From positions 1 through 64,000 of the forward strand of contig JBJEOH010000012.1 of assembly GCA_051880615.1 (NCBI GenBank): a stretch of DNA of 64,000 nt. The letters run 5' to 3'. A program made the translations under genes and the position numbers. This document shows, piece by piece, positions 34,328 to 43,617 of this stretch. A model generated the notes under the pieces. That model did no database searches. It was not told where the DNA came from and saw only the letters and a list, made by a program, of their open reading frames with translations. The DNA comes from UBA7067 sp051880615. Its GTDB lineage: Bacteria; Bacillota; Clostridia; Oscillospirales; Acutalibacteraceae. Every line of letters begins with the position of its first letter. Position 1 is the first letter of the stretch.

Positions 34328-34676
34328 GGGGGTGTAAAGGTTTCGACGGGGATTGTAAGCCCTGGTAAGCGAGTAGCGGTGCGGAACCGCTTTAAAATCC
34401 GCAATTTAAAAAATAAACGACAACAATAAAGTTGCATTAGCTGCCTGATTTAGGCGGCCGTTCTGTCCGATTTTACTGCGCATCGGATAAGAGCGTCGAT
34501 TAGCAGTGAACGTGAACCGAAAAGAGCCTTGTATTCGGTCATGACTTAAAGGGCTACCTGATTTCAAAGCCTGTTGATGGGCGTTGATTTCGGGGAAGCT
34601 AAAGCATCAACTACACTCGTAGAAAGCCTCGGTAAGCAATTTTCGGACAGGGGTTCAATTCCCCTCACCTCCACCA
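34328..34676 (+). ncRNA. ssrA: Transfer-messenger RNA (tmRNA)
   Basis: 349 nt. The 5' end GGGGGTG pairs with 3' CACCTCC, followed by discriminator A and CCA (34674-34676). The 5' GGTTTCGAC and the 3' GGTTCAATTCC T-arm are diagnostic. The tag frame reads AAC GAC AAC AAT AAA GTT GCA TTA GCT GCC TGA at 34416-34448, giving a tag that ends NDNNKVALAA. The resume codon is AUA or AAA (34410-34415) rather than an alanine codon; an in-frame TAA at 34407 bounds it. The 3' end is an insertion site for the adjacent island. Confidence 0.95.
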
Positions 34677-34701
34677 AATAAGAACCGCAATTTTGATACA
34701 A
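34674..34701 (+). repeat. 28-bp direct repeat at the ssrA 3' end (proximal att-like copy)
   Basis: Begins with the CCA of tmRNA and continues as AATAAGAACCGCAATTTTG to ATACAA. It is identical to 45383-45410. Confidence 0.8.
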
Positions 34702-34729
34702 AGCGTATCTCAATTGCGGTTCATTTTTT
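34682..34729 (+). terminator. Terminator of ssrA, proximal copy
   Basis: GAACCGCAATT pairs with AATTGCGGTTC, followed by ATTTTTT. The left arm is inside the 28-bp repeat. Confidence 0.85.
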
Positions 34730-34854
34730 ATGCCTTGAAAACGGCTTGTAATCAGTATTTACGGCACTTTTAACCTTTAGTAAAGTGTCAGAATCAGAGC
34801 GTAATTTTAAACTTTTTCATATATAAATTTGACTTCAATAAAGTGTAAAATAGC

Positions 34855-35046
34855 CTAGTGAAGGTCATTGAATTTAGAACTGTATTTTGAAGTTTTGCGA
34901 GTCTTTTTACCTTCAATAATATCTACATTTGACCTGCGATTGCGTTCCTCCTGAACAGCTTCAAACTTTTCTTTACTGATAATGGCAGGATGGCTGCCAA
35001 CTGCATAATACTGCCTACGCTCTCCACGGTTTGTTTTACTTTTCAT
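34855..35046 (-). pseudogene. Serine recombinase fragment
   Basis: A 63-codon stretch containing GSHPAIISKEKFEAVQEERN, the typical end of the recombinase domain in large serine recombinases. The catalytic N-terminal domain and the zinc-ribbon part are missing. It is a remnant of an older element inserted near ssrA. Confidence 0.6.
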
Positions 35047-35095
35047 CTCAGGAAAAGAAGTATTATGATTATTGATTTTAACAGCGGTGCAATTC

Positions 35096-35124
35096 TTGCA
35101 AAATCGGAGATTTTATGCTATTAT
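35096..35124 (+). promoter_or_regulatory. Promoter of the tetR-type gene
   Basis: TTGCAA at 35096-35101, 17-nt spacer, TATTAT at 35119-35124. Confidence 0.6.
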
Positions 35125-35161
35125 TCAATATAATATAAACATTGTTTTTCGGGTGAGAAAT

Positions 35162-35722
35162 ATGCCTTCTTTTACAAAATACGCAATCAAGATTTCTTTT
35201 ATGAAACTGCTGAATAAAAAGCCGTTGAGTAAAATTACGGTTAAAGATATCGTTGAGGACTGCGGAATCAACCGCAACTCTTTTTACTATCACTTCAATG
35301 ATATTCCGTCGCTTATTGAGGAAATTTTTACCGAGGAAACTGACAAGCTTATACAGTCGCAGACCGAATCCGGTACAATTTTTGACTGTCTGCTTTCGGC
35401 AATTGACTTTGCCCTGGAAAACAAGACGGCTATGATGCACATTTACAATTCGGCAAACAGGGAATTATTTGAGCAGTATCTGAACAGGGTATCTCAGCAC
35501 GCTGTTGCAAGGTACATAGACGCCGTTTCGGGAAACTATAACATAAGTGATGACGATAAAGAAGCTATCGCAATGTATTACAAAAGTCTGCTGGTAGGTT
35601 TTGTGCTTGACTGGCTTTGTGGTGGAATGAAGTATGATTTAAGTATTAAACTGCGCAGAATTTGCGAGCTTTTTGACGGCTCAATGGAAAATGCGTTTAT
35701 GAACAGCTCAAAAAATGAATAA
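35162..35722 (+). CDS. TetR/AcrR-family regulator
   Basis: A 186-aa regulator. The N-terminal helix-turn-helix reads KISFMKLLNKKPLSKITVKD, then IVEDCGINRNSFYYHFNDI with the TetR recognition helix FYYHF. The C-terminal ligand domain is in the DhaS-like class (FVLDWLCGGM). ATG 35162 follows GGGTGAG. It stands before the MMPL-YhgE pair and ends in its own terminator, so it probably represses the exporter. Confidence 0.88.
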   Translation: MPSFTKYAIKISFMKLLNKKPLSKITVKDIVEDCGINRNSFYYHFNDIPSLIEEIFTEETDKLIQSQTESGTIFDCLLSAIDFALENKTAMMHIYNSANRELFEQYLNRVSQHAVARYIDAVSGNYNISDDDKEAIAMYYKSLLVGFVLDWLCGGMKYDLSIKLRRICELFDGSMENAFMNSSKNE

Positions 35723-35733
35723 TACATTTAATA

Positions 35734-35772
35734 AACAGACATTCGGACATTTCAAGCTGAATGTCTGTTTTT
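35734..35772 (+). terminator. Terminator after tetR-type gene
   Basis: AACAGACATTC pairs with GAATGTCTGTT plus a T-run. Confidence 0.8.
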
Positions 35773-35883
35773 GATGTCATAGGAAACTGCTCCGGAACAG
35801 TCGAGCCAAGAATGTTTGATAATATCAATCTGTCTGTCCGAATTGCGTGTCGAGGCGCTTGACTGTGTAGACAAAATTGCTTC

Positions 35884-35913
35884 CGTGCCTAAAAACAAGG
35901 CACGATTTTTTTT
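35884..35913 (+). terminator. Second terminator-like hairpin upstream of the exporter gene
   Basis: CGTGCCT pairs with AGGCACG, followed by eight T. It could be an attenuator for the MMPL operon. Confidence 0.7.
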
Positions 35914-35986
35914 GTGTCTATTTTATTCTGCCTGTTTAATTATTAAAATATTAAGACAAGAAAATACAGGTAAGGAGTAATTGAAG

Positions 35987-38077
35987 ATGAAATTCGGAAA
36001 AGCGGTTGTAAAAAGCCGCATAGCAATTCTGATTGTCGCAATTGTGCTTCTCATTCCGTCGGCGCTGGGAATGATATTCACACGTGTCAATTATGATATG
36101 CTCAATTATCTTCCCGATAGTCTTGACACTATCAAGGGACAGGATTACCTTCTTGAGGATTTTGACAAGGGTGCGTTTTCGTTTCTGATTTTTGAGGACA
36201 TGAACGAAAAGGACATTGTCAGAACCGAAGAAAAAATTAAGGAGATTGATCATGTAGTTACCGTACTCTGGTATGATGACATAGCTGATATGTCAATTCC
36301 AATGGAGGTGCTTCCAGACAAAATCTACGATGCGTTCAATTCAGACAATTCAACACTTATGGCGGTGTTCTTTGACACCTCTAGCTCGGCTGATGAAACT
36401 ATGGACGCTATAACGCAAATCAGAGCCGTTGCAGGTGAGCAGTGTTTTGTTTCGGGCATCTCGGCAATGGTTACCGATTTGAGGGATTTGTGTGAAGAAC
36501 AGGAAGCAATCTACGTTGCAATCGCAGTAATTCTTGCCGTTGTTGCGATGATGATATTTATGGATAACTGGATTATCCCGTTTGTTTTTCTTGCAAGTAT
36601 CGGAATGGCAATACTTATGAACCTCGGTTCAAACTACTTCCTCGGTGAAATTTCGTACATCACTAAAGCGCTGTCTGCCATTCTTCAGCTTGCCGTAACA
36701 ATGGACTATTCAATTTTCCTGTGGCACAGCTACGGAGAGCAAAAGAAGATTTACGGAGACCACAAAACCGCAATGGCTGTTGCAATCAAGGAAACAACAC
36801 GTTCCGTACTCGGAAGCTCAATAACAACCGTTGCAGGCTTTATCGCACTCTGCTTTATGACCTTTACGCTCGGACGTGACCTCGGAATCGTTATGGCTAA
36901 AGGCGTAATCTTCGGAGTAATCGGCTGTGTGACAATTCTCCCGTCGCTCATTCTCGTACTCGACAAGCCGCTTGAAAAGACAATGCACAGATCGCTGATT
37001 CCGTCAACGAAAAAGCTTGCAAAAGGTATTATTAAAATTTTCCCCGCTTTTCTTATTCTGTTTGCGATGATAATTTATCCGTCATATTACGGCTACAGCA
37101 ACACAAACAACGAGGTTTACTACGATTTGTCAAAGAGCCTGCCCGAGGATATGTCAAACGTAATTGCAAACACAAAGCTCAAAGAGGAGTTCGACATCGG
37201 TACTACCCACATGGTGCTGACTGACTCAAAATTGCCTGCAAAGCAGGTGCGCAAAATGACCGAAGAAATGGAGAACGTAGACGGCGTAAAATACGTTCTC
37301 GGACTTGAAAGCGTAGTCGGCTCGCTTGTCCCAGAGGAAATTCTTCCCGAATCTGTTACAGGTATTCTTAAAAGCGACAGGTGGGAGCTTATGCTGATAA
37401 ACTCGGAATATCAGACTGCTTCCGATGAGGTAAGTACGCAGATAGAACAGCTTAACAGCATAATCAGAAAATACGACAATGAAGGTCTGCTGATTGGTGA
37501 GGCGGCTTGCACAAACGACTTGATTGATATCACGTCGGTTGATTTTCAGGTTGTAAATATGATTTCGATTATTGCTATCTTTTTAATCATAGCAGTGGTT
37601 GAAAAGAGCATAAGCCTGCCGATTATCCTTGTTGCAGTAATTGAGCTTGCAATATTCATCAACCTCGGTTTGCCGCACTATATGGGCGAGTCACTGCCGT
37701 TTATCGCACCGATATGCATAAGTACAATTCAGCTCGGCGCAACAGTTGACTATGCAATACTAATGACTACACGATATAAAAAGGAACGCTCGCTCGGCAA
37801 CAATAAAAGGACTTCTGTCACTACTGCGCTTGAAACCTCAATCCCGTCAATCATTGTCAGTGCAATGGGCTTGTTTGCCGCAACGGTCGGTGTTGCAATT
37901 TACTCCGACGTTGATATGATAGGCTCGCTTTGCGCACTTATGGCAAGGGGAGCAATAATCAGCGCACTTTGCGTAATTCTTATTCTGCCTGCAATGTTTA
38001 TGCTGTTTGATAAGGTTATCGGAGTAACAACATTGGGCTTTAAGTCAAAAAAACAATACGGAGGTAACTGTAAATGA
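35987..38077 (+). CDS. MMPL/RND-family exporter
   Basis: A 696-aa membrane protein with the MMPL layout: one N-terminal helix (RIAILIVAIVLLIPSALG), a large outer domain, five helices (YVAIAVILAVVAMMIFM onward), then the pattern repeats with a second outer domain and five more helices. The proton-relay stretches read VTMDYSIFLWHSY and ATVDYAILMTTRY. These proteins export lipids or amphiphilic drugs using the proton gradient. ATG 35987 follows AAGGAG at eight bases; TTG 35981 is too close to it. It overlaps the next gene by ATGA. Confidence 0.9.
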   Translation: MKFGKAVVKSRIAILIVAIVLLIPSALGMIFTRVNYDMLNYLPDSLDTIKGQDYLLEDFDKGAFSFLIFEDMNEKDIVRTEEKIKEIDHVVTVLWYDDIADMSIPMEVLPDKIYDAFNSDNSTLMAVFFDTSSSADETMDAITQIRAVAGEQCFVSGISAMVTDLRDLCEEQEAIYVAIAVILAVVAMMIFMDNWIIPFVFLASIGMAILMNLGSNYFLGEISYITKALSAILQLAVTMDYSIFLWHSYGEQKKIYGDHKTAMAVAIKETTRSVLGSSITTVAGFIALCFMTFTLGRDLGIVMAKGVIFGVIGCVTILPSLILVLDKPLEKTMHRSLIPSTKKLAKGIIKIFPAFLILFAMIIYPSYYGYSNTNNEVYYDLSKSLPEDMSNVIANTKLKEEFDIGTTHMVLTDSKLPAKQVRKMTEEMENVDGVKYVLGLESVVGSLVPEEILPESVTGILKSDRWELMLINSEYQTASDEVSTQIEQLNSIIRKYDNEGLLIGEAACTNDLIDITSVDFQVVNMISIIAIFLIIAVVEKSISLPIILVAVIELAIFINLGLPHYMGESLPFIAPICISTIQLGATVDYAILMTTRYKKERSLGNNKRTSVTTALETSIPSIIVSAMGLFAATVGVAIYSDVDMIGSLCALMARGAIISALCVILILPAMFMLFDKVIGVTTLGFKSKKQYGGNCK

Positions 38078-40425
38078 GTAAAATAAAAAAATATATGCCA
38101 AAGGTGCTTTCAGGCATCTTAAGTCTTACAACTCTTTGCTGTACAATTGGCGTTGCGTCATATTCGGCAGGTGCAAAGAGCACGGATACTGAAACAACGA
38201 ATATAAATATTTCGGACACTTCTTCAACCGTAAAAAACGCTTCGGAGGACAAAACCAAAAAGCTTTCAAAGAATGAAACGGTTTACATAATTGCAAACGC
38301 AGACGGCTCAGCAAAAAAGGTTATCGTGAGCGACTGGATTAAAAATACCGCAAAGGCAAAGAGCTTTGAAGATATTTCAAACCTTGATAATATTGTAAAC
38401 GTAAAAGGCGACGAAACCTACACAGTAAACGAAAACAATATGTATGAGTGGAGCGCAGACGGAAATGACATTTACTATCAGGGTACAGGAAAGTCGGAAC
38501 TCCCTGTCGGACTTTCGGTAAGCTATACGCTTGACGGCAAAAAGATTTCAGCAGATAAGCTTGCAGGTCAGAGCGGCAAGGTGAAAATCCGCTTTGACTA
38601 CACGAACAGACAGTCGGAGAAAATAAAAATTGACGGCAAGGAAGAAGAAATCTACGTTCCGTTTGTAATGCTTACGGGTATGATGCTCGACAATGACGCT
38701 TTCAGAAATGTTGAGGTTTCAAACGGCAAGGTTGTCAATGACGGTAGTCATACCTTCGTTGCAGGTTTTGCACTACCCGGAATGCAGTCAAATCTCGGCA
38801 TAGACAGCAAGGATTTTGAAATTCCCGATTATGTTGAGATAACAGCTGACGTAAAGAATTTTGAGCTTGCAACAAGCTTTACGCTTGCCGCAAACGATAT
38901 GTTCAGCGATATTGATTTTTCAAAGGTTGACGATAAGATTGATGCGTTGTCAGATTCTCTTGATGAACTGACTGATGCCGCAGATCAGCTTATTGACGGT
39001 TCATCACAGTTGTATGACGGGCTTAAAACTCTTCTTGACAAGTCGGGAGAGTTGATTGAGGGCGTTGATCAGCTTTATGACGGTGCAGAAAAAATCAGCA
39101 GCGGTGCACAAGAGCTTGACAACGGTGCCGGTGCACTTGCAAGCGGCGCAAAGGATCTGGACAACGGTGTGGGAACGCTTAAAGATGGTGCAGATTCGCT
39201 CGACAGCGGTGTAAGCTCACTTAACGATGGTGCAATAAGTCTTGATTCGGGTATCTCGCAGTTGCAGGGCTATGTGGCAACGCTTTCATCGGGACTTAAT
39301 ACGATTTCAGGCAACAGCGAGTCGCTCAATGCGGGAGCAAAGCAGATATTTGATACTCTTCTTGCAACTGCCGATGCTCAGATTGCCGCAGCAGGACTTC
39401 AGACTGATAAGCTGACAATTTCGAATTATGCTCAGGTGCTTGATAAGCTTGTCGGTTCATTAAGTGAGGATAACGTGAAAACTGTTGCTTATAATACTGC
39501 GCTTGAAACCGTTACAACTACGGTGAACAGCCAGAAGGATGTAATCAGAGAGGCTGTTGAGTCAGCAGTAAGAAAGCAGGTTACTGAGAGCGTTTTAGCT
39601 TCGGCAGGCTATTCAATGAGTGCAGAGCAGTACGATTCGGCCATAGCATCGGGACAGATTCCTGATGAGGTACAGGTGCAGATTAATACCGCAGTATCAA
39701 CGCAGATGAGTTCTTCCTCAATTCAGTCGACAATTGACATCAACACACAGAGCCAGATTCAGTCGCTTATCGATACAAATATGCAGAGTGATGAGGTGCA
39801 AAGCCAGATAAATTCTGCTGTTGAAAAAGCAAGTGCAGGTAAGAATTCACTTTCTTCACTCAAAGAACAGCTTGACAACTACAATATATTTTATCAGGGA
39901 GTGCTTACCTACACCGACGGCGTTGACAAGGCGAACGCAGGAGCACAGCAGATTCTCGGCGGAACAAATACTCTTAAAGAAGGTTCTTACACTCTTAAGA
40001 ACGGCTCAGAACAGTTAAAGAGCGGTTCGGGCTCGCTAAAAGACGGCGCCGGAACTCTGAAGGACGGTGCAGACTCTCTTAATAACGGTGCCCAGTCGCT
40101 CAAGGACGGCACAGGCGAGCTTAACAGCGGAGCGAAAAATCTTGTGCAGGGAGTTGCTTCACTCAAAGAGGGAAGCAGTGCCCTTGTAAGCGGAGTAAAA
40201 CAGCTTAAGGACGGCTCAATGACGCTTAACGATGGACTTAAAAAGTTCAAAGAAGATGGAATAGACGTGCTTGTTGACGCAGTAGGCGGTGACGTAAATG
40301 GACTCGTAAGCAGACTAAAGGCTGTTTCGGAGGTTTCTTCACACTACAAGAGCTACAGCGGAATTTCCGATGAAATGGACGGCAAGGTCGATTTCATTTA
40401 CAAGACTGATTCCATTGAGAAATAA
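38074..40425 (+). CDS. YhgE/Pip-like extracellular repeat protein
   Basis: A 783-aa protein with an N-terminal signal or anchor helix (VLSGILSLTTLCCTIGVASY). Two blocks of heptad-like repeats of the form L-x-x-G-[AS] (for example LKDGADSLDSGVSSLNDGA) lie at about 295-410 and 630-730, separated by a Gln/Ser-rich helical part. YhgE-like repeats form long coiled-coil tubes beside MMPL transporters in the envelope. It overlaps the MMPL gene by four bases, so the two act together. A terminator follows. Confidence 0.82.
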   Translation: MSKIKKYMPKVLSGILSLTTLCCTIGVASYSAGAKSTDTETTNINISDTSSTVKNASEDKTKKLSKNETVYIIANADGSAKKVIVSDWIKNTAKAKSFEDISNLDNIVNVKGDETYTVNENNMYEWSADGNDIYYQGTGKSELPVGLSVSYTLDGKKISADKLAGQSGKVKIRFDYTNRQSEKIKIDGKEEEIYVPFVMLTGMMLDNDAFRNVEVSNGKVVNDGSHTFVAGFALPGMQSNLGIDSKDFEIPDYVEITADVKNFELATSFTLAANDMFSDIDFSKVDDKIDALSDSLDELTDAADQLIDGSSQLYDGLKTLLDKSGELIEGVDQLYDGAEKISSGAQELDNGAGALASGAKDLDNGVGTLKDGADSLDSGVSSLNDGAISLDSGISQLQGYVATLSSGLNTISGNSESLNAGAKQIFDTLLATADAQIAAAGLQTDKLTISNYAQVLDKLVGSLSEDNVKTVAYNTALETVTTTVNSQKDVIREAVESAVRKQVTESVLASAGYSMSAEQYDSAIASGQIPDEVQVQINTAVSTQMSSSSIQSTIDINTQSQIQSLIDTNMQSDEVQSQINSAVEKASAGKNSLSSLKEQLDNYNIFYQGVLTYTDGVDKANAGAQQILGGTNTLKEGSYTLKNGSEQLKSGSGSLKDGAGTLKDGADSLNNGAQSLKDGTGELNSGAKNLVQGVASLKEGSSALVSGVKQLKDGSMTLNDGLKKFKEDGIDVLVDAVGGDVNGLVSRLKAVSEVSSHYKSYSGISDEMDGKVDFIYKTDSIEK

Positions 40426-40460
40426 CAGTAGGTGTTGCTGTAAATATTGAAAATAGATAA

Positions 40461-40494
40461 AATGCGTTGTGAAAATACTCACAGCGCATTTTTT
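40461..40494 (+). terminator. Terminator after the MMPL-YhgE operon
   Basis: AATGCGTTGTGA pairs with TCACAGCGCATT (one G-U pair), followed by TTTT. Confidence 0.82.
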
Positions 40495-40559
40495 ATATCA
40501 AAATGAGACTATCCAAAAAATTGTGTAAACCTACATTTTTACATAAAAAAGAAAGGGAC

Positions 40560-42146
40560 TTATTCAGCCCCAACCTCGATGCTTGTTCCGTTTTTAAACA
40601 GGAATGTTATCTGCCCGTCCTTGTGTACCGTTGCGGTTTCAAGAATGCTTACCCAAAGCTCCTCGTCCCATTCTTCAATAACGAGTGGCTTTTCCGCTAA
40701 CTCGGAAATGAAAATCCGAAGCTCTCGTTCTCGGTTTATTCGTCCGTCACGCTGTTGCGTTACCTCAGTAAGCCTTTTGTTGGCTTTTTCATACTTTCTG
40801 ACAAGGGAATTGTATTTTTCATCATAGCTTGACTGCGACTGCTTTGAGCTGGCGTTTTCTTTTACGCACTGATTGACCATTTCAGCAATTAACTGTATTT
40901 CATCATTCAAAGTGTCGATTTCTTTATTTAAGGCAGAGCAATCACTTACTGTTTCACACATAACCTCGCAGGCTTCCAAAAGCTCCTTGCGGTTGCCGAG
41001 CAGCTGATTATACGCAATAATAAACTTCTCTTTGATTTCGTCAGCGTCCAATGTCGGAGTTTCGCACACATATTTTCCGTTGAACTTTCTGTTGCAACGC
41101 CATACGACTTTGCGATAAGGATCATTGGAATGCCAGATTTTTTGACCGTAAAAGCTGCCGCATTCACCGCATATTACTTTGCTCGAAAAAATAGATGCAC
41201 CGCTGTAGGAGCGACCGAGCTTTTGCCGTCTTGCAATTTCTGCTTGCACCATATCAAATTCCAAAGGGTCAATTATTGCCGGGTGGTTGTCCTCAACATA
41301 GTATTGAGGAACTTCGCCCTCGTTGACCTTTTGCTTTTTTGTCAGAAAATCCACTGTGAACTTCTTCTGTAAAAGAGCGTCACCCTTGTATTTCTCGTTG
41401 CGCAGGATACTGTTGACCGTTGTCTGGTTCCAGGCTTTCTTGCCGGTTGGCGTGGGTATTCCAAGTCCGTCAAGGTGTTTGCAAATTCCTGATGCGGTCT
41501 TTCCTTGAAGAAACAATCGGTATATCAACCGTACAATTTCAGCCTCCTTTTCATTGATGACCGGTTTGCCGTCCTGGCCCTTATCGTAGCCGAGAAAATT
41601 CTTATAGGGCATAGTTACCTTTCCGTCAGCAAAACGCTTTCTCTGTCCCCAGGTGACATTCTCCGAAATACTTCGGCTTTCCTCCTGGGCGAGAGAGGAC
41701 ATAATTGTTATGAGAAGTTCGCCCTTGCTGTCAAATGTGTAAATGTTTTCTTTCTCAAAGTAAACCTCAACACCGGCATCTTTCAGTTTGCGTACAGTGG
41801 TAAGACTATCTACCGTATTTCGTGCAAAACGGCTGACTGATTTTGTAATAATAAGGTCAATCTTTCCGTCGAGTGCGTCCTTGACCATAAGGTTGAAACC
41901 GTCACGATGCTTTGTGCTTGTGCCGGTAATGCCCTCATCGGTATAAACCTTTACAAATTCCCAGTCGTCACGCTTTGTTATGTATCGTGTATAATAATCT
42001 ATTTGCGCTTCATAGCTTGTGAATTGCTCATCACTGTCAGTTGATACACGAGCGTATGCCGCCACACGCCGTTTGGATATTGACATTGTCGGCATAGCTG
42101 TAAATATGTTTTTAGTTGCCGGAATGTATTTTACCGATTTAGCCAT
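40560..42146 (-). CDS. Large serine recombinase (copy B)
   Basis: A 528-aa large serine recombinase. The catalytic domain starts AAYARVSTDSDEQ, with nucleophile Ser35, and contains TKSVSRFARNTVDSL and QEESRSISENVTWGQRKRF. A recombinase domain (about 200-310) and a zinc ribbon (CGECGS, later CNRKF, CET) follow, then a coiled-coil and a C-terminal domain. ATG 42146 follows GGAG; it overlaps the end of recombinase A by 8 nt, so the pair was an operon. It looks intact and could act as integrase of the ssrA island. Confidence 0.88.
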   Translation of the reverse strand: MAKSVKYIPATKNIFTAMPTMSISKRRVAAYARVSTDSDEQFTSYEAQIDYYTRYITKRDDWEFVKVYTDEGITGTSTKHRDGFNLMVKDALDGKIDLIITKSVSRFARNTVDSLTTVRKLKDAGVEVYFEKENIYTFDSKGELLITIMSSLAQEESRSISENVTWGQRKRFADGKVTMPYKNFLGYDKGQDGKPVINEKEAEIVRLIYRLFLQGKTASGICKHLDGLGIPTPTGKKAWNQTTVNSILRNEKYKGDALLQKKFTVDFLTKKQKVNEGEVPQYYVEDNHPAIIDPLEFDMVQAEIARRQKLGRSYSGASIFSSKVICGECGSFYGQKIWHSNDPYRKVVWRCNRKFNGKYVCETPTLDADEIKEKFIIAYNQLLGNRKELLEACEVMCETVSDCSALNKEIDTLNDEIQLIAEMVNQCVKENASSKQSQSSYDEKYNSLVRKYEKANKRLTEVTQQRDGRINRERELRIFISELAEKPLVIEEWDEELWVSILETATVHKDGQITFLFKNGTSIEVGAE

Positions 42147-43359
42147 TACTTTTTCTCCTCTCAATAGCTCTTTGTCTTGCCGTTTCACGCATCTCAGGTG
42201 TCCAGGATTCAGACCTTGAACGGCCTTTCCATTGTCGGGTGATTGTCCGTCCGTCCTTCATAACAAAGTGCAGAGTGTTTTTGTCTGCAACTATAATTTC
42301 CTTAATCGTTGTAATATCAGAAGTTACTGTCTGAACTTGATTTGCAAGAACGGTTTCGGGAATTTGCTTTGACGGACAATATTCCTTTCCAAGTGTGAGG
42401 TAACCGGCACACATCCATACCGCCTGAGTTTTAGTTGTCTTGCGACGATAATGTTTACCGCAGTTGTCGCACTTCAAAAGTCCTGTGAATGGATATGTTT
42501 TGTTGCCGTCATATGACCTGTCGTATTTCTGCGCCCTGCGTTTTATCTCAGACTGAACCTTTTCAAAGGTTTCAATATCTATAATTGCCTCGTGGGTATT
42601 TTCAGCAAGGTACTTCGGGAACTGACCGCTATTTATGCAGGTTTTCTTTGTTATATGGTTTTCACGATAGGTCTTTTGTAAAATAAGATTTCCCGTGTAT
42701 GAGTAGTTGCGTATGATTTTTGCAATCGAATTTGTGTGCCATTGTTTGTTGAAACGAGAAGGAACATTGTCCTTGTTAAGACCTTTTGCAATCTTACCGC
42801 AGCCGTAGCCGCCGAGATATTCAGAAAATATACGACGGACAATTTCAGCCTCTTCCGGCACGACCACATATTTTCCGTTTTTAAGACGGTAACCGAGCAA
42901 AGTGCCGTCCCAGGGAATCCCTTCTTCAAAGTTCTTTTTGAGGCGCCACTTCTGATTTTCGCTCGCAGAACGGCTTTCTTCCTGTGCATATGATGCCAGA
43001 ATGGTAAGCATAAGTTCACCGTCAGCGCTGATAGTGTGAATATTCTGTTCTTCAAAGAACACATCTATACCAAGCAGCTTTAGTTCTCGAACCGTTTCCA
43101 ATAGGGTGACGGTGTTTCGTGCGAACCTTGATATAGACTTTGTGATAATTAAGTCAATCTTGCCGTCACGACAATCGTCTAAAAGCCTTTGAAAATTCTT
43201 GCGTTTTTCTTTGGTGCCTGTGATAGCCTCGTCAGCGTACACACCGACATATTCCCAGTCGTTATGCGACTGAATAAGACTGCTGTAATAGCTGACCTGT
43301 GCAGAAAGGGAATGGAGCATAGCATCCTTTCCGCTTGATACTCTTGCATAAGTGGCAAC
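42139..43359 (-). pseudogene. Large serine recombinase (copy A), 5'-truncated
   Basis: The frame reads VATYARVSSGKDAM from about 43359, followed by a full catalytic domain (TKSISRFARNTVTLLE, QEESRSASENQKW), recombinase domain (HEAIIDIETFEKVQSEIKRR), zinc ribbon (CDNCGKHYRR, CAGY) and C-terminal SWTPEMRETARQRA. An in-frame TGA lies two codons before VATYA and no start codon intervenes. The first internal ATG (43320) lies after the catalytic serine, so any product (393 aa) would be inactive. Upstream the sequence joins a piece of another recombinase in opposite orientation. Confidence 0.8.
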
Positions 43360-43617
43360 CTGTCAAGGCAGATACCCGAAGAAGAACTTTACAGGCTCGC
43401 AACCGAAGTTTTAAAACTTGATGAATTTGACGAGGATATTTTACATAGCAAAATCAAAAATATCAGAGCAAAAAATAACTGCACATTAACATTTTACTTT
43501 ACCGATGAAACAGAAGTTTCAAAGAACTGGGTCCCACGCACAAGAAAGAATAGCTGGACTGTTGAAATGCGAGAATGTGCAAGGCAAAGAGCATTTAATC
43601 AAAGGGGGAGAGCATAA
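43357..43617 (+). pseudogene. C-terminal fragment of a serine recombinase (copy A')
   Basis: The frame SRQIPEEELYRLATEVLKLD to SWTVEMRECARQRAFNQRGRA aligns by eye with the C-terminus of copy A (SKQIPE, then SWTPEMRETARQRA). All of the catalytic and recombinase domains are missing. The stop overlaps the next start (TAATG), the same coupling as A with B. Confidence 0.75.

Noticed and set aside
39060..40260. Repetitive DNA in the YhgE-like gene as a possible CRISPR or satellite
   Set aside because: The repeats are in frame, degenerate and follow the heptad protein pattern; no identical direct repeats with unique spacers.
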